64,000 bases of DNA from an uncultured Phascolarctobacterium sp. (lineage in GTDB: Bacteria > Bacillota > Negativicutes > Acidaminococcales > Acidaminococcaceae). Position 1 is the stretch's first letter. Every line of letters begins with the position of its first letter. Of the stretch, positions 7,243 through 13,845 are shown piece after piece. The translations under genes and the position numbers were made by a program. The stretch is from contig UQLS01000006.1 of assembly GCA_900541915.1 (NCBI GenBank), forward strand, positions 54,697 through 118,696, written 5' to 3'. Below the pieces are notes generated by a model. The model was not told the DNA's origin, ran no database searches, and was given only the letters and a program-made list of their open reading frames with translations.

Positions 7243-7803
7243 TCATAATTTCTCCTTAATCTTGACTGTGAAAGTATCATCACGTTCATTCACAGTAACA
7301 CCACGAACAATTTCACCATCTGCTGTTACCAAGCGACTGTTATCAATTTGGCAGGTCTTTTTCATCTCTCCCCAATCGACGGTCTCCTTAATTTTTACAA
7401 ATTCCGGCACGGATTCTTTTGCAAAGGCCAAAAGCTCTTCATCATTTTTGACAAATTCCGGTGATTGTTTCTTAAAGCTCAAGCTGCCGGATGGTAAAGT
7501 AACAGTTTTCTTTTTGCTACCCTGTAATTGCTCCATAGCAAAAGGCTTTAGAAGTTCTGTAAAATACTCAATACTTCCATTTTCTTCGCTATTAACTTTT
7601 GCAAGGTATTCATCCAGTTTTGCCTTTTCAGATTCAACGAACGCTAAAGCATCAGCTTTATGTTTTTGGTGCCATGCAATACGTTTTAGACACCATTCGG
7701 CAGAACTGATATCCCTTACAGTAAATTTTTCTTTTTCAGCCATTTCAGCTGGTTGGGAATAATCCATATATTCCTCATCAAAACTTTTTGCAGTGTTATC
7801 CAT
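7243..7803 (-). CDS. gam: Gam-like host nuclease inhibitor
   Basis: 186 aa. After a variable N-terminus, the protein shows the Mu Gam-like plan: a helical region (CLKRIAWHQKHKADALAFVESEKAKL in pieces), then a beta segment (KKTVTLPSGSLSFKKQSPEFV), then DEELLAFAKESVPEFVKIKETVDWGEMKK and a C-terminal strand. Gam-type proteins bind DNA ends and block host RecBCD/AddAB exonuclease, protecting linear phage DNA. It is next to the Sak4-like ATPase. SD AAGGAG, 7 nt from the ATG; it overlaps the preceding small gene by 8 nt. Confidence 0.8.
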   Translation of the reverse strand: MDNTAKSFDEEYMDYSQPAEMAEKEKFTVRDISSAEWCLKRIAWHQKHKADALAFVESEKAKLDEYLAKVNSEENGSIEYFTELLKPFAMEQLQGSKKKTVTLPSGSLSFKKQSPEFVKNDEELLAFAKESVPEFVKIKETVDWGEMKKTCQIDNSRLVTADGEIVRGVTVNERDDTFTVKIKEKL

Positions 7804-7966
7804 TTTCTCGCTCCTTAAAAATTCTCAATAAATCATTTAGTTCAATCTCAATTTTTGCAGCCTTTTCTTCTGTCATATCATCAGAGGATAAATAACGCAG
7901 CTTATCAAGCCGAAGCTCCATAATCTCCTTTAAATCTTGTAAAGTATATCTTTGAGTGTTAACCAT
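7796..7966 (-). CDS. Small helical phage protein, unknown
   Basis: 56 aa from the ATG at 7966 (MVNTQRYTLQDLKE), chosen because an upstream extension would lie almost entirely within the zinc-ribbon gene at 7959-8090. It is charged and helical (MELRLDKLRYLSSDD and EKAAKIEIELNDLLRIF), probably a small coiled coil. It overlaps both neighbours by 8 nt, as tightly packed early phage genes do. Function unknown. Confidence 0.5.
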   Translation of the reverse strand: MVNTQRYTLQDLKEIMELRLDKLRYLSSDDMTEEKAAKIEIELNDLLRIFKERENG

Positions 7967-8090
7967 TTTTGCCACCATTAAAATACTTTCGCTCACACCG
8001 TGGGCATACATACCGCCGTTTATTCTTTACGCGCTTTGATACAATCCATCGCAGTCCACAAACACGGCAAACTTTATGGTAGGTTTTCAT
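7959..8090 (-). CDS. 43-aa zinc-ribbon phage protein
   Basis: A short frame of 43 codons starting on an ATGA overlap with the stop of the preceding gene (8087-8090). The product begins MKTYHKVCRVCGLRW and ends near YVCPRCERKYFNGG: two CxxC pairs 17 residues apart in a very basic protein, the pattern of a rubredoxin-like zinc ribbon that binds nucleic acid. The overlap at both ends, the paired cysteines and the basic charge support a real gene although it is very small. Function unknown. Confidence 0.65.
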   Translation of the reverse strand: MKTYHKVCRVCGLRWIVSKRVKNKRRYVCPRCERKYFNGGKNG

Positions 8091-8293
8091 TTAGCGGCAC
8101 CACAATACAGCTTTTTATCAGCATAGCTTTTAGGTGTTATGCCGGCACGCGGTATCAGATATCCTTTTCCTCGGAGTTCATCATTGAGCTGTTTAATAAT
8201 TGCATAGGCTCGGCTGCGGCCCACAAAACAAATCCTCATAATATCGTTGACGTTATAGTAAGAAGCGGATGCACTTTCTACTTCATTAGTCAC
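8087..8293 (-). CDS. Excisionase-like small HTH protein
   Basis: 68 aa from a GTG at 8293, chosen because GGGGAGG lies 8 nt upstream; the longer ATG frame starting at 8374 lacks such a site and overlaps the previous gene. The fold is a winged helix of the excisionase/MerR type: YYNVNDIMRICFVGRSRAYAII is the helix-turn-helix and GYLIPRAGITPKSYADKKL the wing. Such proteins direct excision or regulate early genes. Which of the two it does cannot be told from sequence. Confidence 0.6.
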   Translation of the reverse strand: MTNEVESASASYYNVNDIMRICFVGRSRAYAIIKQLNDELRGKGYLIPRAGITPKSYADKKLYCGAAK

Positions 8294-8323
8294 TTGAAGC
8301 ACCTCCCCTTGATGTGATATAAT
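8294..8323 (+). promoter_or_regulatory. Second rightward extended -10 promoter-like site in the early operon
   Basis: TTGAAG (8294-8299), an 18-nt spacer, and TGATATAAT with the -10 at 8318-8323. About 12-30 nt downstream, GAAAAGG and CCTTTTC can form a 7-bp hairpin, without a T run. It lies between two leftward genes and points against them, like the site at 2899-2927. No rightward gene follows. Confidence 0.35.
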
Positions 8324-8366
8324 ATCTTTGGTTATAGAAAAGGGCCTCAACCTTTTCCCTGTACAA

Positions 8367-8861
8367 TTAACCAACCGAAGTCGTCAATGTTACCGCATTG
8401 GCGATTTCTTTTTTTGTGAGCAAGTTAGGATTTAAGCTTACCCATAACTCAATATCTGATATAGCCTGCTTGACCTCGCGAATGTTCTTCAGAACGCTTG
8501 CGAGGTCTTTTTCTTCGCTGCAATCCACTCTGTCATCAGCTGCAACAGACAGGAGCTTACTTAATGCAGTATTCAGCTGCGTTACAGAAGCATACAAACC
8601 GCAGGCCGAACGTGCCAGGCTAACTTCCCTATATTCGGGAACGGCTAAAGCTTTACCGATAGGACATGCATTCATGCAGTACCAGTGCAGCAGCCTAAAT
8701 TTCAGCAAACCGTATGCTTCGGCCAAACGCAGAAACATTATCGGATGTGCATTTTCCGGACATGAAATAATCTTGCTGACGGTCGTTCTATGCATAGCAG
8801 CCCTGTCGCTGACGCAAATTTGCGACATATGACTATCTGCCAGTATATCTTTCAACATCAT
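8367..8861 (-). CDS. Phage HTH protein, unknown
   Basis: 164 aa from the ATG at 8861, which has AAAGGAGG just upstream (a second ATG follows directly). The N-terminal ~45 residues are a lambda-repressor-like helix-turn-helix (DILADSHMSQICVSDRAAM, then HRTTVSKIISCPE). The rest is helical (CGLYASVTQLNTALSKLLS and KNIREVKQAISDIELWVSL) and suggests self-association. It lies in the early operon, two genes below cro, and probably regulates phage genes. Confidence 0.55.
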   Translation of the reverse strand: MMLKDILADSHMSQICVSDRAAMHRTTVSKIISCPENAHPIMFLRLAEAYGLLKFRLLHWYCMNACPIGKALAVPEYREVSLARSACGLYASVTQLNTALSKLLSVAADDRVDCSEEKDLASVLKNIREVKQAISDIELWVSLNPNLLTKKEIANAVTLTTSVG

Positions 8862-8907
8862 CTCCACCTCCTTTCGCTGATACAATAAACTCATGAGTTT
8901 AAACTCA

Positions 8908-9204
8908 TTATTGCTTAGTGGTTACGGTGTAATATCTAACCTTAACCACGTCTCCTGGTTGTAACTGCCTGCCATCGGCAAAGAGTTCTGCATTGTCCTC
9001 ACGAATTCTCCATTGAAACTCTCCAAAGTGGTCAGTACGTTCTTCTTTGCCGAAATACTGGCCGGCAACATACCAAAGTGTATCGCCTTCTCTTACGACA
9101 TATTCAGCAGTATTTTGCTGATAACTTTTACCAAAATATCCGGAGCAAAAAGCTGCAACGGCAATAACCAACGCCAGTTTAATCATCAGCTTCGCAGTTT
9201 TCAT
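8908..9204 (-). CDS. Membrane-anchored LysM protein (YneA-like), phage early gene
   Basis: 98 aa from the ATG at 9204 (GAGG 9 nt upstream, inside the end of the previous gene). One N-terminal hydrophobic segment (LMIKLALVIAVAAFCSG) is followed by a LysM-like domain: YVVREGDTLWYVAGQYFG, a helix ending REDN, and LQPGDVVKV. This is the architecture of YneA-type cell-division suppressors, in which a membrane segment carries an extracytoplasmic LysM. Being in the early operon rather than the lysis module, it might act on host division or the cell wall during take-over. That role is inference. Confidence 0.65.
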   Translation of the reverse strand: MKTAKLMIKLALVIAVAAFCSGYFGKSYQQNTAEYVVREGDTLWYVAGQYFGKEERTDHFGEFQWRIREDNAELFADGRQLQPGDVVKVRYYTVTTKQ

Positions 9205-9757
9205 TTTCATCATCCTCATCTAATGGTCCCCAAGTATTGGGATATTTTTCTAAAACTTCCGGAGGATATTCACATCCTCTGCCATTGCCAAGAATGTCTT
9301 CCCACCAGCGGATTCCATACGGAATTCTTTTAATAGCAAATTTACCAACGTCATATCCGTTGATTCTGAAAAACAAATCATATCTGCCGGAATAAGTTTG
9401 AACAACCTCACAAAAAATGATTCGGATACCAAATCTTTCTCGCATATTCTCAACAAAATCTTCCGGTGTAGAATCACCAAGTGTCGTTCCCGGCCAAACA
9501 CATACCTGCTTGTAATCATCAAACTTATGAACAGCGTGGCATTTTGCCCCAAGGTTACCATTAACCATAGAGGTTTTAAGAAATCTTTCTTCTGTGTAAT
9601 CAAAAGCATAATTCAAAAAGCTGGAACCAGGTCTGTTCGGGTATTCGGCTTTAAAAATCTCTTTTGCCTGTTCCCTGTTTTCTGCCAAAATCTCTACCCA
9701 GCCGCCTTGATACGGATGTTCTTTCTCTCTGCCAAATGTAAAGTAAAACTTTTCCAT
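9179..9757 (-). CDS. Conserved phage hypothetical protein
   Basis: 192 aa, first gene after cro in the leftward operon, with AGGGGGT before the ATG. The first ~60 residues look like an alpha/beta domain (FYFTFGREKEHPYQGGWVEI, then REQAKEIFKAEYP). The remainder is aromatic-rich, and the C-terminus is acidic (DEDDENENCEADD). The final 26 nt overlap the LysM gene. No function is recognised; an acidic tail is common in small phage proteins that mimic DNA or bind host factors, but nothing shows this directly. Confidence 0.55.
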   Translation of the reverse strand: MEKFYFTFGREKEHPYQGGWVEILAENREQAKEIFKAEYPNRPGSSFLNYAFDYTEERFLKTSMVNGNLGAKCHAVHKFDDYKQVCVWPGTTLGDSTPEDFVENMRERFGIRIIFCEVVQTYSGRYDLFFRINGYDVGKFAIKRIPYGIRWWEDILGNGRGCEYPPEVLEKYPNTWGPLDEDDENENCEADD

Positions 9758-9780
9758 AACGACTTACCCCCTATTTATTT

Positions 9781-9993
9781 TCATTTATCTCGTTCGCATA
9801 CTGTGAACCGAATGGGCAAAAAAAGAACCTCTATTGGTTTTTGAATAATATTAGATATTTTTAAAGCTACCTCCAAAGGTATGCTTTTTTTACCAGTTTC
9901 ATATTCATTGTATGTACTGTAAGGTAAATTAAGCTTTTTAGCCATTTCTTTTTGGGAATATCCCTTTGCGATTCTTTCATCTACTAATGACAT
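9781..9993 (-). CDS. Cro-like HTH repressor
   Basis: 70 aa, XRE-type helix-turn-helix covering most of the protein: DERIAKGYSQKEMAKKLNL, PYSTYNEYETGKKSI, then VALKISNIIQKPIEVLF. It is the first leftward gene from the switch region and divergent from the CI-like repressor, hence a Cro-like role in the lytic direction. It has a strong SD (AAGGAGG, 7 nt from ATG) and is read from the strong promoter at 10043-10071. Confidence 0.8.
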   Translation of the reverse strand: MSLVDERIAKGYSQKEMAKKLNLPYSTYNEYETGKKSIPLEVALKISNIIQKPIEVLFLPIRFTVCERDK

Positions 9994-10042
9994 CCTTTTG
10001 CCTCCTTTTCTCTTGTTCGCATTACGCGAACTTTATATTTCA

Positions 10043-10071
10043 ATTATAATTCGCATTTTGCAAACTGTCAA
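10043..10071 (-). promoter_or_regulatory. Strong leftward early promoter (cro side)
   Basis: On the minus strand: TTGACA (10071-10066), 17-nt spacer, TATAAT (10048-10043), a perfect consensus promoter. The 17-nt spacer coincides exactly with the second operator (10049-10065), and the first operator lies just downstream of the start point, so bound repressor would block it directly. It drives the cro-to-ArpU early operon. Confidence 0.85.
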
Positions 10072-10120
10072 TATTTATATACGCATTTTGTGAATTATTT
10101 TACATTGTAGCAAACTTAAA

Positions 10121-10129
10121 TGATATAAT
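10121..10129 (+). promoter_or_regulatory. Rightward lysogeny promoter (cI side), extended -10
   Basis: TGATATAAT (TG-n-TATAAT) with the -10 at 10124-10129. No good -35 at the right distance (TTTACA is 20 nt away). Transcription would start inside the fourth operator (10130-10146), which suggests autorepression by the CI-like protein. Confidence 0.6.
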
Positions 10130-10165
10130 ATTCGCAAATAGCGAATTATTTATAAGGTGATAAAT

Positions 10166-10549
10166 ATGACATTAACCACAAGCCTGGGCCAAAGGATTAC
10201 TTTCTTTAGAGAAAAAAGTAATCTTACCCAAAAAGAATTAGCAGAAAAATTGAAAATAGCTAAAAGCACTATGTCACAATATGAATCTGATGAACGCAGG
10301 CCAAATGACGAAATAAAAATAATGATGTGCAACATTTTCAACATTACATTAGATGAATTACTTGGCCGTAACGCCCAACATACCGCAAAAGACCAACGCG
10401 ACCTCAGCGAATTTTTAAATAATACAGAAATCATGTTTGATGGTGAGCTTCATCAGTTAGATGACGAGGACCGTGAAAAACTCCGTCATGCACTGGAATT
10501 TGTATTTTGGCAAGCAAAAGAAAAAAATAAGCGCAAACCTACTAAATAA
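10166..10549 (+). CDS. CI-like phage repressor (XRE family)
   Basis: 127 aa from the ATG at 10166 (AAGGTGAT upstream; a GTG at 10157 is inside that SD). The N-terminal HTH is clear: RITFFREKSNLTQKELAEKL, then AKSTMSQYESDERRP and IFNITLDELLG. The C-terminal part is short, acidic and helical, and has no LexA-type Ser/Lys protease core, so the repressor is not self-cleaving. Inactivation would instead come from the ImmA-like peptidase encoded next, as in ICEBs1 and many Firmicute phages. It probably keeps the leftward promoter off by binding the operator array. Confidence 0.85.
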   Translation: MTLTTSLGQRITFFREKSNLTQKELAEKLKIAKSTMSQYESDERRPNDEIKIMMCNIFNITLDELLGRNAQHTAKDQRDLSEFLNNTEIMFDGELHQLDDEDREKLRHALEFVFWQAKEKNKRKPTK

Positions 10550-10570
10550 TAAGCTTACGCTTGCTTAGAA

Positions 10571-10999
10571 ATGAATATACCGCTCAGAGTAAAAAACCTT
10601 GTCGCAAAGTATGATACCTATAATCCTTATCAGCTTGCCAAGGAATTACATATAGATATATACGAACTCGACCTTCCACCGTCGATACGAGGTTTTTTCA
10701 TTCGTCCACGCCGGCGAAAATCTATTGTCATCAATAGCAATATGTCTGAAGCTGAAAAGCTGGTTGCTGTTGCACATGAAATAGGACATGCTCGACTTCA
10801 TAAAGGGTACGGAATGCTGATGAAAGCAAACCTTCCCTATTATCGAAGCAGCAGCCGTGAAGCAGAAGCTAATGAATTTGCCGCCTGCCTATTATCTTAT
10901 AATCACGATGTTAATATTAATATGCTGCAGCAAATCATTCAGAAACAGAAACCAAATACTAAGTATGTTCATAATTATTTGACGGGAATTATTAAATAA
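10571..10999 (+). CDS. immA: ImmA/IrrE-type metallopeptidase (anti-repressor)
   Basis: 142 aa. The zinc-protease motif HExxH appears as AHEIGHARLHK, followed by the downstream Glu-rich helix REAEANEFAACLL that supplies the third ligand, typical of ImmA/IrrE (COG2856). Located 21 nt after the CI-like repressor gene, it should cleave that repressor after DNA damage and so induce the prophage. The SD is poor, so translation may depend on coupling to the repressor gene. Confidence 0.9.
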   Translation: MNIPLRVKNLVAKYDTYNPYQLAKELHIDIYELDLPPSIRGFFIRPRRRKSIVINSNMSEAEKLVAVAHEIGHARLHKGYGMLMKANLPYYRSSSREAEANEFAACLLSYNHDVNINMLQQIIQKQKPNTKYVHNYLTGIIK

Positions 11000-11022
11000 T
11001 AGTAAAAAATACGGTGATGAAA

Positions 11023-12702
11023 ATGTTTAGAAATTTTACTAATAACGATAAAGCCGAATACATATATCAGTATGCCGATATACTTGCCAAAAGTATTATG
11101 AGCGATACTTTCGATATAAACATTGCAAAAAATTTATACGAAATTGCATCATCTAACAATTTTACACCTAAACAATTAGAACATGCACAAATAGAATCTT
11201 GTCTGAGATTATGGTCTTTAATCGGCAAATACCAGCAATTAACTATCGAAAATCGTTATAAATTCAAAAAATTATTAAATATTTGCACAGCTATACCAAA
11301 TAATATAAAAACTGATTGGAATAACAAAATTTCCTTTAACCAAAACGAAATACTTGCTCATTATAAAATTTTATGTGAAAGTATTGATATATTTGATAAT
11401 ACCAAAAACTTAGAAACAGCTATAATACGTTATAATCTAATAATTGAAAAATTTAACATTTTTAATTTTTGTGATGAAAATGAACTCTCTTTATGCGATA
11501 TTGATAAAAAATCGTTATTAAATATATTAAAGAATCTACAACAAAATAGAATCAATTTATTTAATGAAATTGTAGACAGAATCTATAATGATAAAATCAA
11601 TTACATTCAAACTCTAAAATCACAAAAAGCAAAAATTAATAATATCAATAAAACATTAGCCCAAATCAAGGCTATACAAGATCTGCCTCAATCAACACTA
11701 CAATATGCTAATACATTATTTAATAACTTCTTGAATAGTATAGAAACAACAGACAAAACATCAACATCTTTAATACTTCAAAACACTGACATAACTCGTA
11801 CACAACAAAATAATATAATCAACAAAATACCCAAAGAAATAATAGACCTGCTATGGTTTTATGATGGTCCATTAAAAAACTATGAAATTAAACCTATAAA
11901 ACAAAATTATAGTTCATTTAACAATATTTCCTTTACATTCTCAATATATGGTCAAACTGAGCCCAGTGCAATATCTGTAAAATTACCTATAGGAACTCCT
12001 TTACATCCAGTTCCCAAGATAGGATATTTCCCAACATACAAAGATTTATCCGCAGATGAAAAAGCTACTTATCTTAATTGGCTTTCTAATATTGATAATC
12101 CTATTGATATTGGATATGTATTTATTTTCTATTATGGCTTAGAGCGTTTCTTATATTTCGATTCTAATAAATCTGAAAAAGCTTTTAATTTAATACTCAG
12201 ACTTAGAAATAAACACATAAATAATTCTTTTCATAGCTATTCTTCAAATGCTCTTTATAGTTATGCTCTGGCAAACCATCGTCAAGATTTATTAAAAAAA
12301 TTAATATCAATTGATACAGATAATACTGATATATTACACCTTGATTGTATGGCCGAATTAAATATGAATTTATCAATTAACCAAATTTTAAATATATCTA
12401 GTACCATCGGATTTAAAAATAAAAGATATATTAAGCTTCATCCAGATTTATTTGCTAATACACTAAAATCAAAACTAATAGAAAAATATTCGATATCTGA
12501 ATATCCTTTATCAAAAAAACACATTCAAAATACCCAAACAATACCAATACCAATCTGTGCTAATATATCAATTGAACCTCGTTGGATTAACATTCCTAAT
12601 ATTCTAACTAATAAGGATTTAAGTTTAGAATTACTAACTTTACTATCAGAAACTCATGAAAAAGTAAAATATATTTTAAAAGAAAATAGAAAAAACAAAT
12701 AG
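11023..12702 (+). CDS. TerB-N domain protein, prophage lysogeny-module cargo
   Basis: About 560 aa; the ATG at 11023 is chosen because it follows a GGTGAT-type SD spaced like that of the repressor gene (ATG 11017 is possible). The N-terminal half is helical and Asn/Lys/Ile-rich, without a recognised domain. From about residue 285 a TerB-N domain (PF13208-like) is visible: a beta region, then GYFPTYKDLSADEKATYLNW and IGYVFIFYYGLERFLYF near residue 363, followed by helices. TerB-N proteins belong to the tellurite-resistance/Ter stress networks associated with phage defence. The gene is much more AT-rich than the early genes and sits after ImmA, the usual place for superinfection-immunity cargo. 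A defence role is inference. Confidence 0.7.
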   Translation: MFRNFTNNDKAEYIYQYADILAKSIMSDTFDINIAKNLYEIASSNNFTPKQLEHAQIESCLRLWSLIGKYQQLTIENRYKFKKLLNICTAIPNNIKTDWNNKISFNQNEILAHYKILCESIDIFDNTKNLETAIIRYNLIIEKFNIFNFCDENELSLCDIDKKSLLNILKNLQQNRINLFNEIVDRIYNDKINYIQTLKSQKAKINNINKTLAQIKAIQDLPQSTLQYANTLFNNFLNSIETTDKTSTSLILQNTDITRTQQNNIINKIPKEIIDLLWFYDGPLKNYEIKPIKQNYSSFNNISFTFSIYGQTEPSAISVKLPIGTPLHPVPKIGYFPTYKDLSADEKATYLNWLSNIDNPIDIGYVFIFYYGLERFLYFDSNKSEKAFNLILRLRNKHINNSFHSYSSNALYSYALANHRQDLLKKLISIDTDNTDILHLDCMAELNMNLSINQILNISSTIGFKNKRYIKLHPDLFANTLKSKLIEKYSISEYPLSKKHIQNTQTIPIPICANISIEPRWINIPNILTNKDLSLELLTLLSETHEKVKYILKENRKNK

Positions 12703-12719
12703 TGTTTTAGGAGATGTTT

Positions 12720-13760
12720 ATGATGACTGATAAGCAGAAAAAAATTGGGTTAGGGTTAATAATCTTAATATTATGTGCTATTGCATATTACTTCTTGTAC
12801 TTCATTAAAACTCCAGCATACTCTATAAAGATTATTCAAGAATCTATTCAAAAACATGATGTTGCCACATTTGAAAAACATGTTGATTTAGACACCCTTT
12901 ATAATAAAGGATTTGATGATTTTATTGCTGCTCAAGCAAAATTATCCCAAGATGATATTTTAAATAATCCTTTTGCAATGGGATTCATTCAAATGATGAA
13001 GCCGGGTGTTGTAGCTCAACTAAAAGCAGAAACTATTGCTGATGTTAAAGGTGAAAATACTGATAATAATACAGCAAATACTGAACAAAAGCAGATGGCT
13101 AAAAATATTGAAGAGAAAGCCAATGTAAAAGGTCTTGATATAAGAGATATATCTGTTATAAGCAAAGAAAATGGCTCTGCTGATGTTGCTATAACTATCC
13201 ACCATTATAAATTAGACAAGAATTTTGATATTAAAGTTAAAATGAACCAACTTGACGATGGTACCTGGAAGCTAAAAGAAATAACTAACTTAACTTCATT
13301 TATAATCGAAGTAGAAAATGCAACAAAAGCAAAATTAGCTGAATTAAATAAACCAATCAAAGAAAAACTTAGTAAAAGCGTCATCTTAGCCAATGGTCGA
13401 ATGTCTCTGTCAACAGATAATAATCCTTTTTTTGCAAGTCACTGGTTAGAAATAGATACTAAATTACAAAACCAGACCGACAAAGACATTTCTTCCATAA
13501 ACTTTAATATTATTTTGACTGGTCCAAATCAAGAAAATCTATTAACAAAATCTTTTACTGCTAAAGGCCAGGTATCACCTAATAATATCATCACAAGATA
13601 TTACAAAGTCGATTTAAATCCTTTTATCGAAAAAGATGCAGCAATCATTAAATCAGACTTCCCTAAAACTTCTTGGAATATTGAAGTAACTGCTGTTGAA
13701 TATGCAGACGGAACAAAATTAGAATACTTAACAGAATTACCAGATCCAAAGAAAAACTAA
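12720..13760 (+). CDS. Membrane-anchored DUF2939-like protein, cargo of the lysogeny module
   Basis: 346 aa from the ATG at 12720 (AGGAG 6 nt upstream). One N-terminal membrane helix (IGLGLIILILCAIAYYFLYF) is followed by a DUF2939-like domain (TPAYSIKIIQESIQKHDVAT, then FEKHVDLDTLYNKGFDDF), so most of the protein faces outwards. The C-terminal ~130 residues form a second beta-rich domain (HWLEIDTKLQNQTDKDISS and later GQVSPNNIITRYYKVDL). It is 17 nt from the TerB-N gene and ends at a terminator, so the two are probably co-transcribed. An envelope-level role such as superinfection exclusion is possible but unproven. Confidence 0.65.
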   Translation: MMTDKQKKIGLGLIILILCAIAYYFLYFIKTPAYSIKIIQESIQKHDVATFEKHVDLDTLYNKGFDDFIAAQAKLSQDDILNNPFAMGFIQMMKPGVVAQLKAETIADVKGENTDNNTANTEQKQMAKNIEEKANVKGLDIRDISVISKENGSADVAITIHHYKLDKNFDIKVKMNQLDDGTWKLKEITNLTSFIIEVENATKAKLAELNKPIKEKLSKSVILANGRMSLSTDNNPFFASHWLEIDTKLQNQTDKDISSINFNIILTGPNQENLLTKSFTAKGQVSPNNIITRYYKVDLNPFIEKDAAIIKSDFPKTSWNIEVTAVEYADGTKLEYLTELPDPKKN

Positions 13761-13763
13761 AAA

Positions 13764-13795
13764 AGCAGCCCTTTATTGGGCTGCATATTTTTCAA
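13764..13795 (+). terminator. Terminator after the TerB-N/DUF2939 pair
   Basis: GCAGCCC and GGGCTGC form a 7-bp GC-rich stem with the loop TTTATT, followed by ATATTTTTC. It separates the lysogeny cargo from the integrase gene. Confidence 0.75.
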
Positions 13796-13845
13796 TTATG
13801 TTTATCGAACATAAGTTTTGTTTATAAAACAAAGGAGTGTTTTTT

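Larger units (their letters stand above)
10015..10146. promoter_or_regulatory. Operator array of the CI/Cro switch (four 17-bp sites)
   Basis: Four related 17-bp sites with the consensus TTCGC-N5-GCGAA: 10015-10031 (perfect arms GTTCGC/GCGAAC), 10049-10065 (ATTCGC/GCAAAC), 10079-10095 (ATACGC/GTGAAT), and 10130-10146 (perfect arms ATTCGC/GCGAAT). A lone half-site GCAAAC lies near 10110. The sites lie between the divergent cro-like and cI-like genes. The second site fills the whole spacer of the leftward promoter, and the fourth covers the presumed start of the rightward transcript. These are the expected binding sites of both repressors. Confidence 0.85.

Noticed and set aside
7966..8011. Longer N-terminus for the small gene ending at 7796
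   Set aside because: The extension would be read entirely within the zinc-ribbon gene and has no SD; the ATG at 7966 fits the overlap pattern of the operon.
8330..8360. Hairpin GAAAAGG/CCTTTTC as a rho-independent terminator
   Set aside because: Short, with no T run on either strand; not called as a terminator.
9250..9609. 119-codon frame overlapping the phage gene at 9179-9757
   Set aside because: The other frame has a strong SD, fits operon spacing and has better protein character; both cannot be real over this length.
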